From a virus, in the IMG/VR virus record IMGVR_UViG_3300027754_000063, positions 1 to 64,000 of that record: DNA of 64,000 nucleotides, one strand, 5' to 3'. Below, piece after piece: positions 25,266 through 34,030 of this stretch. The notes beneath the pieces were generated by a model, which saw only the letters and a program-made list of their open reading frames with translations, was not told the origin of the DNA and ran no database searches. The translations under genes and the position numbers were made by a program. The first letter of the stretch is position 1, and every line of letters begins with the position of its first letter.

Positions 25266-25948
25266 TTTTTAAGATAATTTATCAGGGAATTACAATCTTT
25301 TTGTAGTATTTCTGGTATAGATTTATTAGGAATTTCATTGATTTCATTATTCTCAAATTTAAATTTTATTTGTTTTTTATGGGTACTTCCAATTGTAACA
25401 ATAGCTTCTTCAGACAAATATGCTATATTCCCATATTCTGGAGTAGGGTACAGTGCTTCCACAAAAATATTGTGGTTGTGCCAGATTATATTCTTTACTG
25501 CTTTATCTATTTTTTCAGCTAATTCCTGTACTCTTTTTTTTGAATGGTAAGAATAATTACTAATAGCTTTATCTATCTCTATACAGTTAATTTCCTCTGC
25601 ATACAAACTAGTTTCATACTCTAATAACATTGAGTTTATTTTTTCTGCTGCTGTATTTGAATTTTTATATGCCCAATCAAATAGTTTTTTTCTTTCTTGT
25701 GATATCTTTTTTACTAAATGTGTAGCAACTGCCATCTCCAACAAAATTGAATTTGGGTACTGAGATTCTTCTAACAAATTTGTTAATTCTAGTTCATTAA
25801 TCGTATCGTTTTTAACAAATTTTATACGGTCTTTGCTTGGGTTCATTAGCAAGCCAGATAGTTCTTCTATCAAACTATTATTGTATTGTTCTATAGAAAA
25901 TTCTGTTTTCTTATTTTCTTTAATTTCTATGTATTTTTTGTAAGACAT
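25262..25948 (-). CDS. Hypothetical protein in terminase operon (228 aa)
   Basis: Starts MSYKKYIEIKENKKTEF. The first 170 residues are helical with coiled-coil character; the last 50 have strands (IAYLSEEAIVTIGSTHKKQ). AGAAAG precedes ATG 25948. It follows TerL by 9 bases and overlaps the next gene by 4. A virion or packaging accessory is possible from position; family unknown. Confidence 0.6.
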   Translation of the reverse strand: MSYKKYIEIKENKKTEFSIEQYNNSLIEELSGLLMNPSKDRIKFVKNDTINELELTNLLEESQYPNSILLEMAVATHLVKKISQERKKLFDWAYKNSNTAAEKINSMLLEYETSLYAEEINCIEIDKAISNYSYHSKKRVQELAEKIDKAVKNIIWHNHNIFVEALYPTPEYGNIAYLSEEAIVTIGSTHKKQIKFKFENNEINEIPNKSIPEILQKDCNSLINYLKK

Positions 25949-25957
25949 TTTTTCTTT

Positions 25958-27790
25958 CTACCAATCAAATTCACGTAAAATGTTGTTGTTTTTTCTTTGT
26001 TCGTTCATTATTGGACTTGCCGAGTTGTCCATATCTGGTGCCAGTAGATCTATTTCCTCTTCCTCAAGGTCGTCTATAGACATTTCGTCTATTTCTTTTT
26101 TAATTTCTTCATAAACTTGCGATTTTATGCTAGCATTATCCTCTCTAGTTCTTTCTTCTAATCCTATTGGAACATCTCTAGCTATTGACTCTCTAACATA
26201 TAATGCCATGCACATAGAAAGTATGGCATCATCATGTTTTCCTTTTTGTGCCTGTGCTTTTTTTGTTACGGCATTATATTCAAATGTTTGAAGTTCTGTA
26301 ACGAACCTTATGCTATTTATCAAAATAGAATTATTTATAAGTCTGTTTTGCAAAGACTCTAGGAATAAAGCCCTATTTGTCTGACCGATTTTTATTCCAG
26401 GCTTTGTATTAGAAGTTATTTTGTCTGTATCATAATAAAGATTATCATAATATAGGGTGTGTTGTAAGTTGCTTATTACAGCACCGCCTGGTCCCATATG
26501 TTCTATTGCCAGCATAGCATTATTGTAAAAAGTTCCCACTTCGTTTAGAACCTGAGCAAATTCATGTGGAACAATTGTGTTAGAATAAAATTCGGCTACT
26601 TGTTCAAGCGACATAGTGTCTATTATTTCAAAACAAGAATTATCATTATTTTCTCCTTGTCCTTCAGCACAATCTACTCCAATTATGTATTCATGACCTT
26701 CAATTGGCTCTTTCCAGACCCACAAGGCTCCCCTTAAATGTTCATTTTCTAATTGAGCCATTCGACCTGTACGATTAGACCATTTTGAAAATAATTTTCT
26801 GCTCGGATGATTTTCTCTCGTTTGTTCTGTTAGATCAGTTATCACTTTTGTAGGAAAATATGTTTCTCCTGATCCTAAAAACTCTCTCATTACTTCTTGT
26901 AAGAATCCTTTTGGTCCAAGCTGTGCTTTTTGCTCAGCAACCCATTTTGGATCATTATAATCGGGATGCTCCCAGTAATCTAAGTCTATAACATGAAATT
27001 TGTTTCTATTTTCTTTTGCATCAACATATGTTTGCTCATACCAATTACCCAATCCATTAACAGTAGAAATTAAAGTGCATGATCCACCGGTAGACAGTAC
27101 CGGCCACATAGCTTTCCAGTGCTTTTCCATATCGTCAATAAATGCGGCTTCGTCTACGATTAAAAATGTAACGGCTTTACCTCGTGCCGCCTCAGGAGAG
27201 TAAAACTTTATGGCGGAACCAGTGTCTGTAAACATTTTTAAATGATCGTTCCATTTTCCTTCTTTTTTTGGCTTTAACCAAATTGGAAAATGCTCGCAAG
27301 CCCTATCGATCATCATGCCAATGTCGGTTGCTTCTCTATCTGTTTTAGACAACAACATTATTTGTTGATCCATTTGAAACATACACCTCCATAGCCCCCA
27401 CAAAAGAGTAACGGTGGTGAGTCCTCCCTGCCTAAACTTGCTAATTATGTTGAATCTATAAACCTCGTAATCCTTAATTACCTTTCTTTGGTACCCATAT
27501 AAGACAAATGGAACAAGACCCTTCATTGGATGTAGAATCTTAATATATTTGTGGCAAAAATATGGAAAAGAATTACAACATTTTATAATTTCTTTTTGCC
27601 TTCTATCAGAGTCATACGCATCAACCTCTTCGGCTGATTCGCAGGGATCTATTTCAAGTTCGTATTTGTCAAATTCGTAATATTGAGGATCATACTGAAA
27701 TTGTTTCTTTTTTTTATCAAAAATGCCGCCAGATTCATAAAAGTCTTTTAAATTTTTATGTGATTTTTTCCAGAATTTTTCTTTAGACAT
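25958..27790 (-). CDS. terL: Terminase large subunit (gp17-like)
   Basis: A 610-aa packaging motor with ATPase and nuclease. The P-loop reads SKFRQGGLTTVT (residues 117-128). The usual Walker A Lys (T4 SRQLGKTT) is replaced by Leu124, while Lys118/Arg120 at the start could substitute, as in lambda-type deviant loops. Walker B is FLIVDEAAF (Asp213, Glu214). The RNase H-like nuclease has GVDCAEG (Asp373), AIEHMGPGG (Glu430) and GKHDDAILS (Asp520/521). The acidic tail past residue 560 ends LREFDW. It heads a - strand operon of four genes, separate from the head cluster on the + strand. Confidence 0.95.
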   Translation of the reverse strand: MSKEKFWKKSHKNLKDFYESGGIFDKKKKQFQYDPQYYEFDKYELEIDPCESAEEVDAYDSDRRQKEIIKCCNSFPYFCHKYIKILHPMKGLVPFVLYGYQRKVIKDYEVYRFNIISKFRQGGLTTVTLLWGLWRCMFQMDQQIMLLSKTDREATDIGMMIDRACEHFPIWLKPKKEGKWNDHLKMFTDTGSAIKFYSPEAARGKAVTFLIVDEAAFIDDMEKHWKAMWPVLSTGGSCTLISTVNGLGNWYEQTYVDAKENRNKFHVIDLDYWEHPDYNDPKWVAEQKAQLGPKGFLQEVMREFLGSGETYFPTKVITDLTEQTRENHPSRKLFSKWSNRTGRMAQLENEHLRGALWVWKEPIEGHEYIIGVDCAEGQGENNDNSCFEIIDTMSLEQVAEFYSNTIVPHEFAQVLNEVGTFYNNAMLAIEHMGPGGAVISNLQHTLYYDNLYYDTDKITSNTKPGIKIGQTNRALFLESLQNRLINNSILINSIRFVTELQTFEYNAVTKKAQAQKGKHDDAILSMCMALYVRESIARDVPIGLEERTREDNASIKSQVYEEIKKEIDEMSIDDLEEEEIDLLAPDMDNSASPIMNEQRKNNNILREFDW

Positions 27791-27901
27791 AATACTAACT
27801 TAGTTAATGTTTGCGAGAAACATATCTAGTAGACTTGACTCTCTGTTTAAATTATTATAATATATCTCAATCAATATAATTAAATTAAAAAGGAACGTTA
27901 A

Positions 27902-28342
27902 ATGGGCGAAAAATCAATACAATTAGCAGATATGCTGGAGATACTTAATGGAGACTTAAGAAATGAATGGAAGCACTTAAGATTTTACCTATTCCATGCT
28001 AGTGCTGTAACAGGTCTTCATGCTACAGAGTATAAAGAGTTTTTTCTTGAAGAAGCAGCAGGCGAAATGGTGCATGTAACGCAGTTTTCTGACTTAATCA
28101 TAGGATTAGGGGGAACCGCAACAGATAAGTCTAATGACTTTTTAAAGTTTAAAAAGCCAAAAGAAATATTAGAATATGCTTACGAAATGGAAAAAGAAGT
28201 TGTTTCAAATTATTCTGAGCGAATAAAACACGCCCAAATATTGGGTGGCGTCGACGGGCAATGGTTAGAAATTTTCCTAGAAACACAAATACAAAAGAGT
28301 CGAGAAGATGTAGACCATTATAAACAAATAATTCAAGAATAG
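27902..28342 (+). CDS. Ferritin-like diiron protein
   Basis: A 146-aa, all-helical protein. Pairs such as NEWKHLRFYLFHAS, EEAAGEMVHVTQF (E...H) and EKEVVSNY resemble the diiron ligand pattern of bacterioferritin/Dps-type four-helix bundles. Known members bind and oxidise iron or protect DNA; a phage copy could limit oxidative damage or scavenge iron (inference). AAAAAGGAACG precedes ATG 27902. The CYTH gene starts 12 bases after its stop. Confidence 0.65.
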   Translation: MGEKSIQLADMLEILNGDLRNEWKHLRFYLFHASAVTGLHATEYKEFFLEEAAGEMVHVTQFSDLIIGLGGTATDKSNDFLKFKKPKEILEYAYEMEKEVVSNYSERIKHAQILGGVDGQWLEIFLETQIQKSREDVDHYKQIIQE

Positions 28343-28347
28343 AGGAG
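28342..28347 (+). promoter_or_regulatory. Shine-Dalgarno GAGGAG that decides the CYTH start
   Basis: GAGGAG lies six bases before an in-frame ATT at 28354. No ATG or GTG occurs between the upstream in-frame stop at 28321 and the conserved N-terminal motif. Confidence 0.55.
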
Positions 28348-28353
28348 ATCCAA

Positions 28354-28884
28354 ATTCCTATTGAAAACGAAGTTAAGTTTGTATTGCTTGAAACAATAGA
28401 GTCCGAGCAATCAATAGCAGAACAAGCAGAACAAAAACTTCATATAGAACAAAAATACCTTACTATAGAAAAAGGAATATCTGTTCGTATAAGACGCACA
28501 ATAAATAATAGTATTTCTTCATATTCTATGACAGTTAAGAAAAATGTTTCAGGGCAATGCATAGAAATTGAATGTTTAATATCCAAAGATGACTTTGATA
28601 AATTGTGGACCACGGGACACAATAAAGTCACCAAAATAAGGTACCTATACAAAGGTTGGGATATTGATTTTTTTAAACGCCATAATGGTAAAAATTATAT
28701 CGCAATTGCAGAAATTGAGATGTTACCATTACAAAAGGCTCCTAAATTCATTCCAATTATAATAAAAAGAAATATAATCCATAATGTTGATATTAATGAT
28801 AATCGTTTTTCCAACAAAAAGTTAGGAAATATAAAATATGCCAACCAACTTCTTAAAAAAATTAAAAAAATAATAAAGATTTGA
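28354..28884 (+). CDS. CYTH/triphosphate tunnel protein, probable ATT start
   Basis: A 176-aa protein of the CYTH superfamily (class IV adenylate cyclase, triphosphatases), which act on triphosphate compounds inside an eight-strand tunnel. Reading from ATT 28354 gives PIENEVKFVL, the family's essential ExExK motif; the first later start-like codon, TTG 28384, would remove it. Further motifs: ISVRIRRT, YSMTVKK, IEIECLIS, KIRYLYKGWDIDFF and YIAIAEIEM, covering the alternating basic and acidic strands. GAGGAG at 28342-28347 has ideal spacing. The likely activity is inorganic triphosphatase or nucleotide-derivative hydrolysis. Confidence 0.8.
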   Translation: MPIENEVKFVLLETIESEQSIAEQAEQKLHIEQKYLTIEKGISVRIRRTINNSISSYSMTVKKNVSGQCIEIECLISKDDFDKLWTTGHNKVTKIRYLYKGWDIDFFKRHNGKNYIAIAEIEMLPLQKAPKFIPIIIKRNIIHNVDINDNRFSNKKLGNIKYANQLLKKIKKIIKI

Positions 28885-28947
28885 CCCAGAAATTTAATTG
28901 TGTTATAATAAAAAGGTGTCAAATAACAAAAGAATTAAGGAGTTAAA

Positions 28948-29247
28948 ATGAAGTACAATTTAGTAGAAAACTATCCGGTTGCAAGATTTTGGTATAAAGG
29001 AACTCACACGCACCCAGTTCGTAGAACTGTACTCGTTACAGAGTCTACAAAAACGCATTTGAGTGGATACGAACTTAGAGATGGAAATATTGTAAGACAG
29101 ACAATAAACGCACCTGTAAAAACATACATAAGAAAGAAAATTGCAAAAGGAAGAAATTTGAGAGCAAGGCAAAAGAGCGTAATCAATCTTTCTAAAACTA
29201 CTTTAGTGAGAAAAAGCCTCATGAGTCTCATAGAATCTGGAATTTAG
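28948..29247 (+). CDS. Hypothetical basic protein (99 aa)
   Basis: TTAAGGAGTTAAA fixes ATG 28948. The protein starts MKYNLVENYPVARFWYKGTH and its C-terminal half is strongly Lys/Arg-rich (YIRKKIAKGRNLRARQKS). The N-terminal half looks like a small SH3-like barrel. Nucleic-acid binding is plausible. TTATAATAAAA, about 30 bases upstream, could be its promoter. Confidence 0.65.
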   Translation: MKYNLVENYPVARFWYKGTHTHPVRRTVLVTESTKTHLSGYELRDGNIVRQTINAPVKTYIRKKIAKGRNLRARQKSVINLSKTTLVRKSLMSLIESGI

Positions 29248-29268
29248 AAAATTTTTTACAAATTGTAC

Positions 29269-29278
29269 ACTATATTAA
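29269..29278 (+). promoter_or_regulatory. CACTATATTA putative promoter
   Basis: It is followed by a 130-base leader before ATG 29413, much longer than usual here. Confidence 0.45.
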
Positions 29279-29412
29279 GATTAAGAACGAACGTAATATC
29301 CGCTCCTACTGATTTTAGACAATCATAAGATTGCATTTAGTGGGAGAGGAAACTCACCCGCATTTAGCGTGTGTGTAGCTCAACGTCCACGAATTAGAAA
29401 AGGGTAAAAAAA
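29279..29412 (+). promoter_or_regulatory. Structured 5' leader with two competing hairpins
   Basis: Hairpin A pairs CTCCTACTGA (29303-29312) with TTAGTGGGAG (29337-29346) and has an inner CAATC-ATAA-GATTG stem. Hairpin B pairs GGGAGAG (29342-29348) with CTCACCC (29353-29359) around a GAAA tetraloop, with one A-A mismatch. The GGGAG at 29342-29346 is needed by both, so they cannot form together. This looks like a cis-regulatory RNA for the gene at 29413; no known riboswitch class is recognised. Confidence 0.45.
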
Positions 29413-29913
29413 ATGAATAATGTTGAAAAATGGACACTTGATGACGGAAGACGAGCTGAAAAAACAACCACAGAAAAACAAGTTAATGAGTTAGAGTTTG
29501 AGAGAGTTATAGAAATTAGTGTAGAAGAAGAGCGAACATTAAATTTGCAAAAAAGAATAACAGAAAAAACTCGACCATTTGTTTATGAAAGAACAATAGA
29601 AACAATTAACGCAACTGGTGAAGTCGTTGACAAAGTGGTTGAGTCTATTGATCCTGAAGTTAACCTTAAATTAGTACAATTGAATAATGATAGTTATGTT
29701 ACAAAAAACGAAATGATTGAAACAATTGTAGAAGCTATAAAGTCTTCAAAAGATTTGCCTGTTAGTGCATGTCAAATTAATACGAGAGGTGCCGCAGAAG
29801 AAATATCAAATTTAAAAGTAGTTGGCTATTCTGTTAAGGATATTGTTTTAACGCTTGTTATTGTATTACAGGTTGCATTCTTAGCCTATTTGCTTGTTAC
29901 TAAACCCAACTAA
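29413..29913 (+). CDS. Tail-anchored membrane protein, function unknown
   Basis: A 166-aa protein with a charged, Glu/Thr-rich N-terminal 135 residues and one C-terminal membrane helix (VKDIVLTLVIVLQVAFLAYLL) followed by VTKPN. It is thus probably a tail-anchored inner-membrane protein facing the cytoplasm. AAAAGGG precedes ATG 29413. It sits behind a structured leader. Spanin or holin roles are possible, but size and charge are not diagnostic. Confidence 0.65.
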   Translation: MNNVEKWTLDDGRRAEKTTTEKQVNELEFERVIEISVEEERTLNLQKRITEKTRPFVYERTIETINATGEVVDKVVESIDPEVNLKLVQLNNDSYVTKNEMIETIVEAIKSSKDLPVSACQINTRGAAEEISNLKVVGYSVKDIVLTLVIVLQVAFLAYLLVTKPN

Positions 29914-29927
29914 AATAAGGAACCCAA

Positions 29928-30785
29928 ATGTCTTTTTACCAAAATGTATTTAATCAAGAGTTCAAAGGAAATTGGGTTCTGTCAGATAGACAATATTCTC
30001 TTACTTTTACGTGCCCTGCAAATAGAAACTCCTCAGAGTATCAGTATGCATATACAAACGGACCTTGGGACTTAACAAATGGTAAAGATCATTTATTATT
30101 AAACTATGCATGGGATGTTGATTTTAAGAACTACGCAGTATTAGATGTAGATCTTCTACCAGCCGGAGCATTAGCTCCAGCTTTAGATACTGCTGTTACC
30201 GCATACGAAGTAGTAGCAATTTTAAATGCAAACGCAACATTTTCGGATATGTTCGTTGCAGAAACATCTGTTGATCGGTCTAATCCAAGCTTAATAACCG
30301 TTATAATAAAATCGAAAACTGGAAGAGCAAAGAAAGATATTAAGCTATGGATAAGCAATAGCGGGTCAGAAAGATCCATGAAATTCAATAAGTATGCAGG
30401 TGTTGCAGAACTACCAACTTATTTTGATAGGCACACAATCAGCAGTAGATTCAGTTTTTCTGATTCTGCTGGTGCTCTCATACTGCTTGACAACACGGAT
30501 GGTGCGGAAGACGAAGACGTTATAACACTTGCGGGATTCGATCCAGCTAATCCTCTAGAAGATTGGGCGTTGCTTCGAGGAAGAGCATCTGGACTTTTTT
30601 CCTTTAAAAAGCAAACAGTAGACGGGGCAAGTAGGATTACGGAGATAATTGAGTATCCAGCAGGAGCAGCGGCTGGTGATTTTGCTAGAAAAACATTAAT
30701 GACTTACACAGGTGATCAGACGGCTCCAGATGAGATTCTGCAAATTCCTTATGTATTAGCAGATGGTGATTTGATAGAGCCTTAA
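29928..30785 (+). CDS. Virion structural protein (beta-rich)
   Basis: A 285-aa protein starting MSFYQNVFNQEFKGNWVLSDRQ, beta-rich with many Asp, Asn and aromatic residues and no signal peptide. Stretches such as ILLDNTDGAEDED and LTFTCPANRNSSEYQY are typical of tail, baseplate or decoration proteins. TAAGGAACC precedes the start. No closer family is recognised. Confidence 0.55.
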   Translation: MSFYQNVFNQEFKGNWVLSDRQYSLTFTCPANRNSSEYQYAYTNGPWDLTNGKDHLLLNYAWDVDFKNYAVLDVDLLPAGALAPALDTAVTAYEVVAILNANATFSDMFVAETSVDRSNPSLITVIIKSKTGRAKKDIKLWISNSGSERSMKFNKYAGVAELPTYFDRHTISSRFSFSDSAGALILLDNTDGAEDEDVITLAGFDPANPLEDWALLRGRASGLFSFKKQTVDGASRITEIIEYPAGAAAGDFARKTLMTYTGDQTAPDEILQIPYVLADGDLIEP

Positions 30786-30800
30786 TAGCTAATTAGTTAA

Positions 30801-31157
30801 TTATAGTTGCCTTAATTTAACTTCAATTATAGTAGAATCTTTTAGTATTTTTTCTGCGTTATTTACTGCTATTATTTTTGCTTCTTCTTTTGTTAAAGCA
30901 AATATAGAAAAAATATTTTTGTATTCTATACCAAGACCTCTATCATATCTAACAATTGCTTGCCATTCTTTCTGGCGATTCACAAGCAACCATCCGGCAG
31001 CGGCAGCATCATCAAAACTTTTGTATTCCAATTTATTTTGGAAAGAATCATTCGTTTGTGTTGAAATTTTTTCTAAAATGAATTTACCATGCATATTTGC
31101 ATAAATTATAATTCCATTTAAAGAAAACACTTCTTGTTGATTGACTAAATCCCCCAT
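30801..31157 (-). CDS. Hypothetical protein (118 aa)
   Basis: Starts MGDLVNQQEVFSLNG. Pattern: beta strands, a helix with SFDDAAAAGW, more strands, and a final helix (TKEEAKIIAVNNAEKIL). It looks like a small alpha/beta domain. It overlaps the end of the upstream gene by 13 bases and is probably co-translated. Function unknown. Confidence 0.6.
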   Translation of the reverse strand: MGDLVNQQEVFSLNGIIIYANMHGKFILEKISTQTNDSFQNKLEYKSFDDAAAAGWLLVNRQKEWQAIVRYDRGLGIEYKNIFSIFALTKEEAKIIAVNNAEKILKDSTIIEVKLRQL

Positions 31158-31666
31158 TTTTTTCTCAAATTTTCTAATATTGTGTTTTTCTGTTTTTCTT
31201 TTTTATTTATATTTTCTTTTTTATCTCTTATTTTAACTTCTTTGTCAATGCCTTTTGCAATATTATAAAAATATTCTATTTTTTCTTGCCACTTTTCTTG
31301 TGGAGCATAGTTTTCTAATTCTCCAGATACCTCCTTATAAACTACATTGCTTTCGTTTGTTACTATTATTTCTCTTAAATGGAATCTAACAAGAATAGAG
31401 ATATTTGATCCACGTGATAATCCATCAAAGTGTAAACCAATTTCTTGCGTTTGTTCCATATCATCCATTGTGTGTATGGTTTCTTCTGTTTCCTGAAACT
31501 CATATGGATCTGCAAACTCGGTGCAGTCGGAGTACAGTCCTCCTTGCCTTATGATGGGGAACCCAAGTCTTTTTGCAATTAAGCAAAATTTACCACCAAG
31601 ACCCATATAGCCATTTTTCATTGCTTCTAATGTTCTTGCCTCTTGAACTCTTTGATAAGGATCCAT
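31145..31666 (-). CDS. Hypothetical protein (173 aa)
   Basis: Starts MDPYQRVQEARTLEAMKNGYMG with GGAAATTAAA upstream. The acidic middle (DPYEFQETEETIHTMDDMEQ) is followed by strands and a Lys-rich coiled-coil C-terminus. No family is recognised. First of a two-gene - strand unit. Confidence 0.6.
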   Translation of the reverse strand: MDPYQRVQEARTLEAMKNGYMGLGGKFCLIAKRLGFPIIRQGGLYSDCTEFADPYEFQETEETIHTMDDMEQTQEIGLHFDGLSRGSNISILVRFHLREIIVTNESNVVYKEVSGELENYAPQEKWQEKIEYFYNIAKGIDKEVKIRDKKENINKKEKQKNTILENLRKKWGI

Positions 31667-31745
31667 TTTAATTTCCGTTAATTGTTAAATTTTGATATAA
31701 AAGTCATATATATATATGTACATCTACAAAACAAAAGGAGTTGTT

Positions 31746-33245
31746 ATGTTGAGTTTCTTAAATAAATTTTATAATATTTTGACTTTAAGACAAGAGTCAA
31801 TCCATGGAGAACCGTTATTTTTTCATAATGGAACAAATAGCACAAGATTCTATCTTAATGATCCAACCACGCCACAATTAATTAATGAGCAAGATGCTAC
31901 GTTTAAAACAGCTTTACCAATTAGTTCTTTAAACGATAAAGGCGGAGGATTTGAATTAGGAAGCCTTCAACAACAAGCCAGTGCGTGCAGTATAATGATA
32001 AACAATATATTGTCGTACATGATGGTTGCATATAAAACATCTGGGCCATTAAAAACGATATCAAAATGGGCAGCAACAAACAACTTGGCGATTAAATCCA
32101 GAGCTGGAGTCGATATAAACGCTTATTATGATAGAAAATCATTAAAATTCTTTTATTTTAAAGATACTGTTAAAAATAAAACTGTTTACGCTTGCGACTC
32201 TAACTCTGTCGTCTCACACGAATTCGGACATGCTTTTTTAGACATAATGCGCCCAGACTTTTGGTCAACACAAGCCCCAGAAATATGGGCATATCACGAA
32301 GCATTCGGAGACATTACAGCATTAATAGCATCGCTTCAATACGATTCTTTAATTAACTGTGCCCTAGAAGAAACAAAAGGCAATATGATGCAGTCTAATG
32401 TTATTTCAAGACTGGCTTCAGAAATGGGAATAGGACTTAACAATGTGTCCAGAGATAAAGATCCTGGACGTAACTGCCTTAGAGATCTTTCTACTGTATT
32501 TGTTTATCAAACACCAGAAAGCCTGCCTAAATCTGGTCCAGAAAGTATGCTTATTAATGAATGCCATAGTTTTAGTCGAGTTTTTAGCGGTGCATTTTAT
32601 GAGATTTTAATACTGATCAATAAACATCATATAGCTTTAGGAAGATCGCCATTAGATGCTATGAAAATTTCAAGAGACGTTATGGCAAGATATCTATTAA
32701 AAGCAACAGCAGCAGTTCCTGTAACAGTAAGACTATTTGATGCTTTATCCAGACAAATACTACAAGTAGATCAAAGCGAAGGTGGTAAATATCAGGATAT
32801 AATAAAAGATGTTTTTACAAGACGCAAAATTTTAATTCAAAGAATTTTAATGCTAGATAATGCAAATATTGATTCTGTAAAAAAAACCATTTCAGATAAT
32901 CCATATGAATTGCACCTTTTGAACAAAAATAAGCTTTTAAGAACAATTTCTAAAAAAACAATAAATTTATCTAAAATGGATAAAAAAATATCTATTTTAA
33001 GTAATAACCCTTTATTAAAATTAGACATAGATGTTCCAAGTGAAACAGGTTACTATTTTGATGAAAATAATATGCTTTTTGATGTAGTAGAAACAACGAA
33101 CGAGGAGATGATTACTGCTGCATATGACTGTTTAGAGTTTTTAGACAAAAAGCACTTGGTCGGAAGCCATGGTAATGCTTTATTTGAAATCAAACACGGT
33201 AAGCTCATAAGAAAACAAATTGTGTGCAGATGTGGAGGTGCATAA
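31746..33245 (+). CDS. Zinc metallopeptidase (HExxH, gluzincin/M4-like)
   Basis: AAAGGAG supports ATG 31746, giving 500 aa. The zinc site is VSHEFGHAF (His158, Glu159, His162), and the third ligand is probably Glu185 in YHEAFGD, 23 residues later. This is the thermolysin/M4-like spacing and wording (HE-GH ... EAFGDI). No signal peptide is visible, so it may act in the cytoplasm or in the virion. The C-terminal 200 residues are helical and Lys-rich without a recognised domain, ending VCRCGGA. The stop overlaps the next ATG by one base. Confidence 0.75.
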   Translation: MLSFLNKFYNILTLRQESIHGEPLFFHNGTNSTRFYLNDPTTPQLINEQDATFKTALPISSLNDKGGGFELGSLQQQASACSIMINNILSYMMVAYKTSGPLKTISKWAATNNLAIKSRAGVDINAYYDRKSLKFFYFKDTVKNKTVYACDSNSVVSHEFGHAFLDIMRPDFWSTQAPEIWAYHEAFGDITALIASLQYDSLINCALEETKGNMMQSNVISRLASEMGIGLNNVSRDKDPGRNCLRDLSTVFVYQTPESLPKSGPESMLINECHSFSRVFSGAFYEILILINKHHIALGRSPLDAMKISRDVMARYLLKATAAVPVTVRLFDALSRQILQVDQSEGGKYQDIIKDVFTRRKILIQRILMLDNANIDSVKKTISDNPYELHLLNKNKLLRTISKKTINLSKMDKKISILSNNPLLKLDIDVPSETGYYFDENNMLFDVVETTNEEMITAAYDCLEFLDKKHLVGSHGNALFEIKHGKLIRKQIVCRCGGA

Positions 33246-33475
33246 TGTGTAAATGCTTGCCAAATTACTGCGACCCCTCGGCACCAGAATACCAAAAACC
33301 ATGGAAACCAGCCAATAATTCCAGTTGTAGTGGGGCAGCATGCCTTCCAAGGAGTTGTGACTGCTCTCAAACAGTTAATATTCAAACAGAGAAAAAAGGT
33401 TGTTTTTTGACTGTAAAAAATTGTTTTAAAAATACATATCAAGTTGGTCAGAAGATAAGTAGGAAAAGTTGCTAA
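33245..33475 (+). CDS. Cysteine-rich small protein
   Basis: A 76-aa protein with ten cysteines (MCKCLPNYCD at the start, then CSGAAC and CDC). TAATG overlaps the metallopeptidase stop, and GGAGGTG lies upstream, so it is translationally coupled. The cysteine spacing does not match a zinc finger I know. A knottin-like or metal-binding peptide, perhaps partner of the metallopeptidase, is inferred. Confidence 0.65.
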   Translation: MCKCLPNYCDPSAPEYQKPWKPANNSSCSGAACLPRSCDCSQTVNIQTEKKGCFLTVKNCFKNTYQVGQKISRKSC

Positions 33476-33567
33476 AATATAAATATATAAACCATAAATT
33501 TTTTTCACCTTTTTAATACATAGTTACATTCTAATTAGCGTTATAAAAAAAATAAGAGAGGAATTCA

Positions 33568-33966
33568 ATGAAGAAACTTGTACTTTTAAAAGAAAAATCA
33601 CCTAGCTGCCATTTGATAAATTATTTTTTTGTATCCGTTACTTGCGAACTCGATACCGTTGTGAATCATGAATTTATAGGTTCGAATGAATCATGCAGCT
33701 ATGACGATTATGACGACGATGAAGATGAAGATTACGATGATGACGATGATGATGATGAAGATGATGACGAGGACGATAGTGACGATGGTTACAATGACTA
33801 CAAATATGAAAAGTATGATGATGATGATGATGATTACGAAGATGATGATGAGGATGATGATGAGGACGAGAACGATGATGAGGACGATGAGGACGAGGAT
33901 GAGGATGAAGACGACGATGAGGATGAAGACGACGATGAAGATGATGATTGGTCCATAGATGGATAA
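33568..33966 (+). CDS. Polyacidic Asp/Glu protein (132 aa)
   Basis: AGAGAGGAATTC precedes ATG 33568. The first 45 residues are ordinary (MKKLVLLKEKSPSCHLINYFF). The remaining about 85 are almost only Asp, Glu and Tyr, ending WSIDG. Such polyacidic proteins can mimic DNA, bind basic proteins or bind calcium. It differs from the EF-hand polyacidic protein at 11379 in lacking both the targeting motif and the EF-hand loop. The opposite-strand poly-Ser frame is a shadow. Confidence 0.7.
   Translation: MKKLVLLKEKSPSCHLINYFFVSVTCELDTVVNHEFIGSNESCSYDDYDDDEDEDYDDDDDDDEDDDEDDSDDGYNDYKYEKYDDDDDDYEDDDEDDDEDENDDEDDEDEDEDEDDDEDEDDDEDDDWSIDG
33700..33955. repeat. GAT/GAC/GAG low-complexity tract
   Basis: A long run of GAY and GAR codons on the + strand encoding the acidic tail of the 33568-33966 protein. 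It is prone to in-frame slippage. Confidence 0.75.
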
Positions 33967-34030
33967 TTGATATGTAATATATAATATTTGTACTTACACG
34001 ATGTAAGTATTGTTTGAAACAAGGAGGTTT

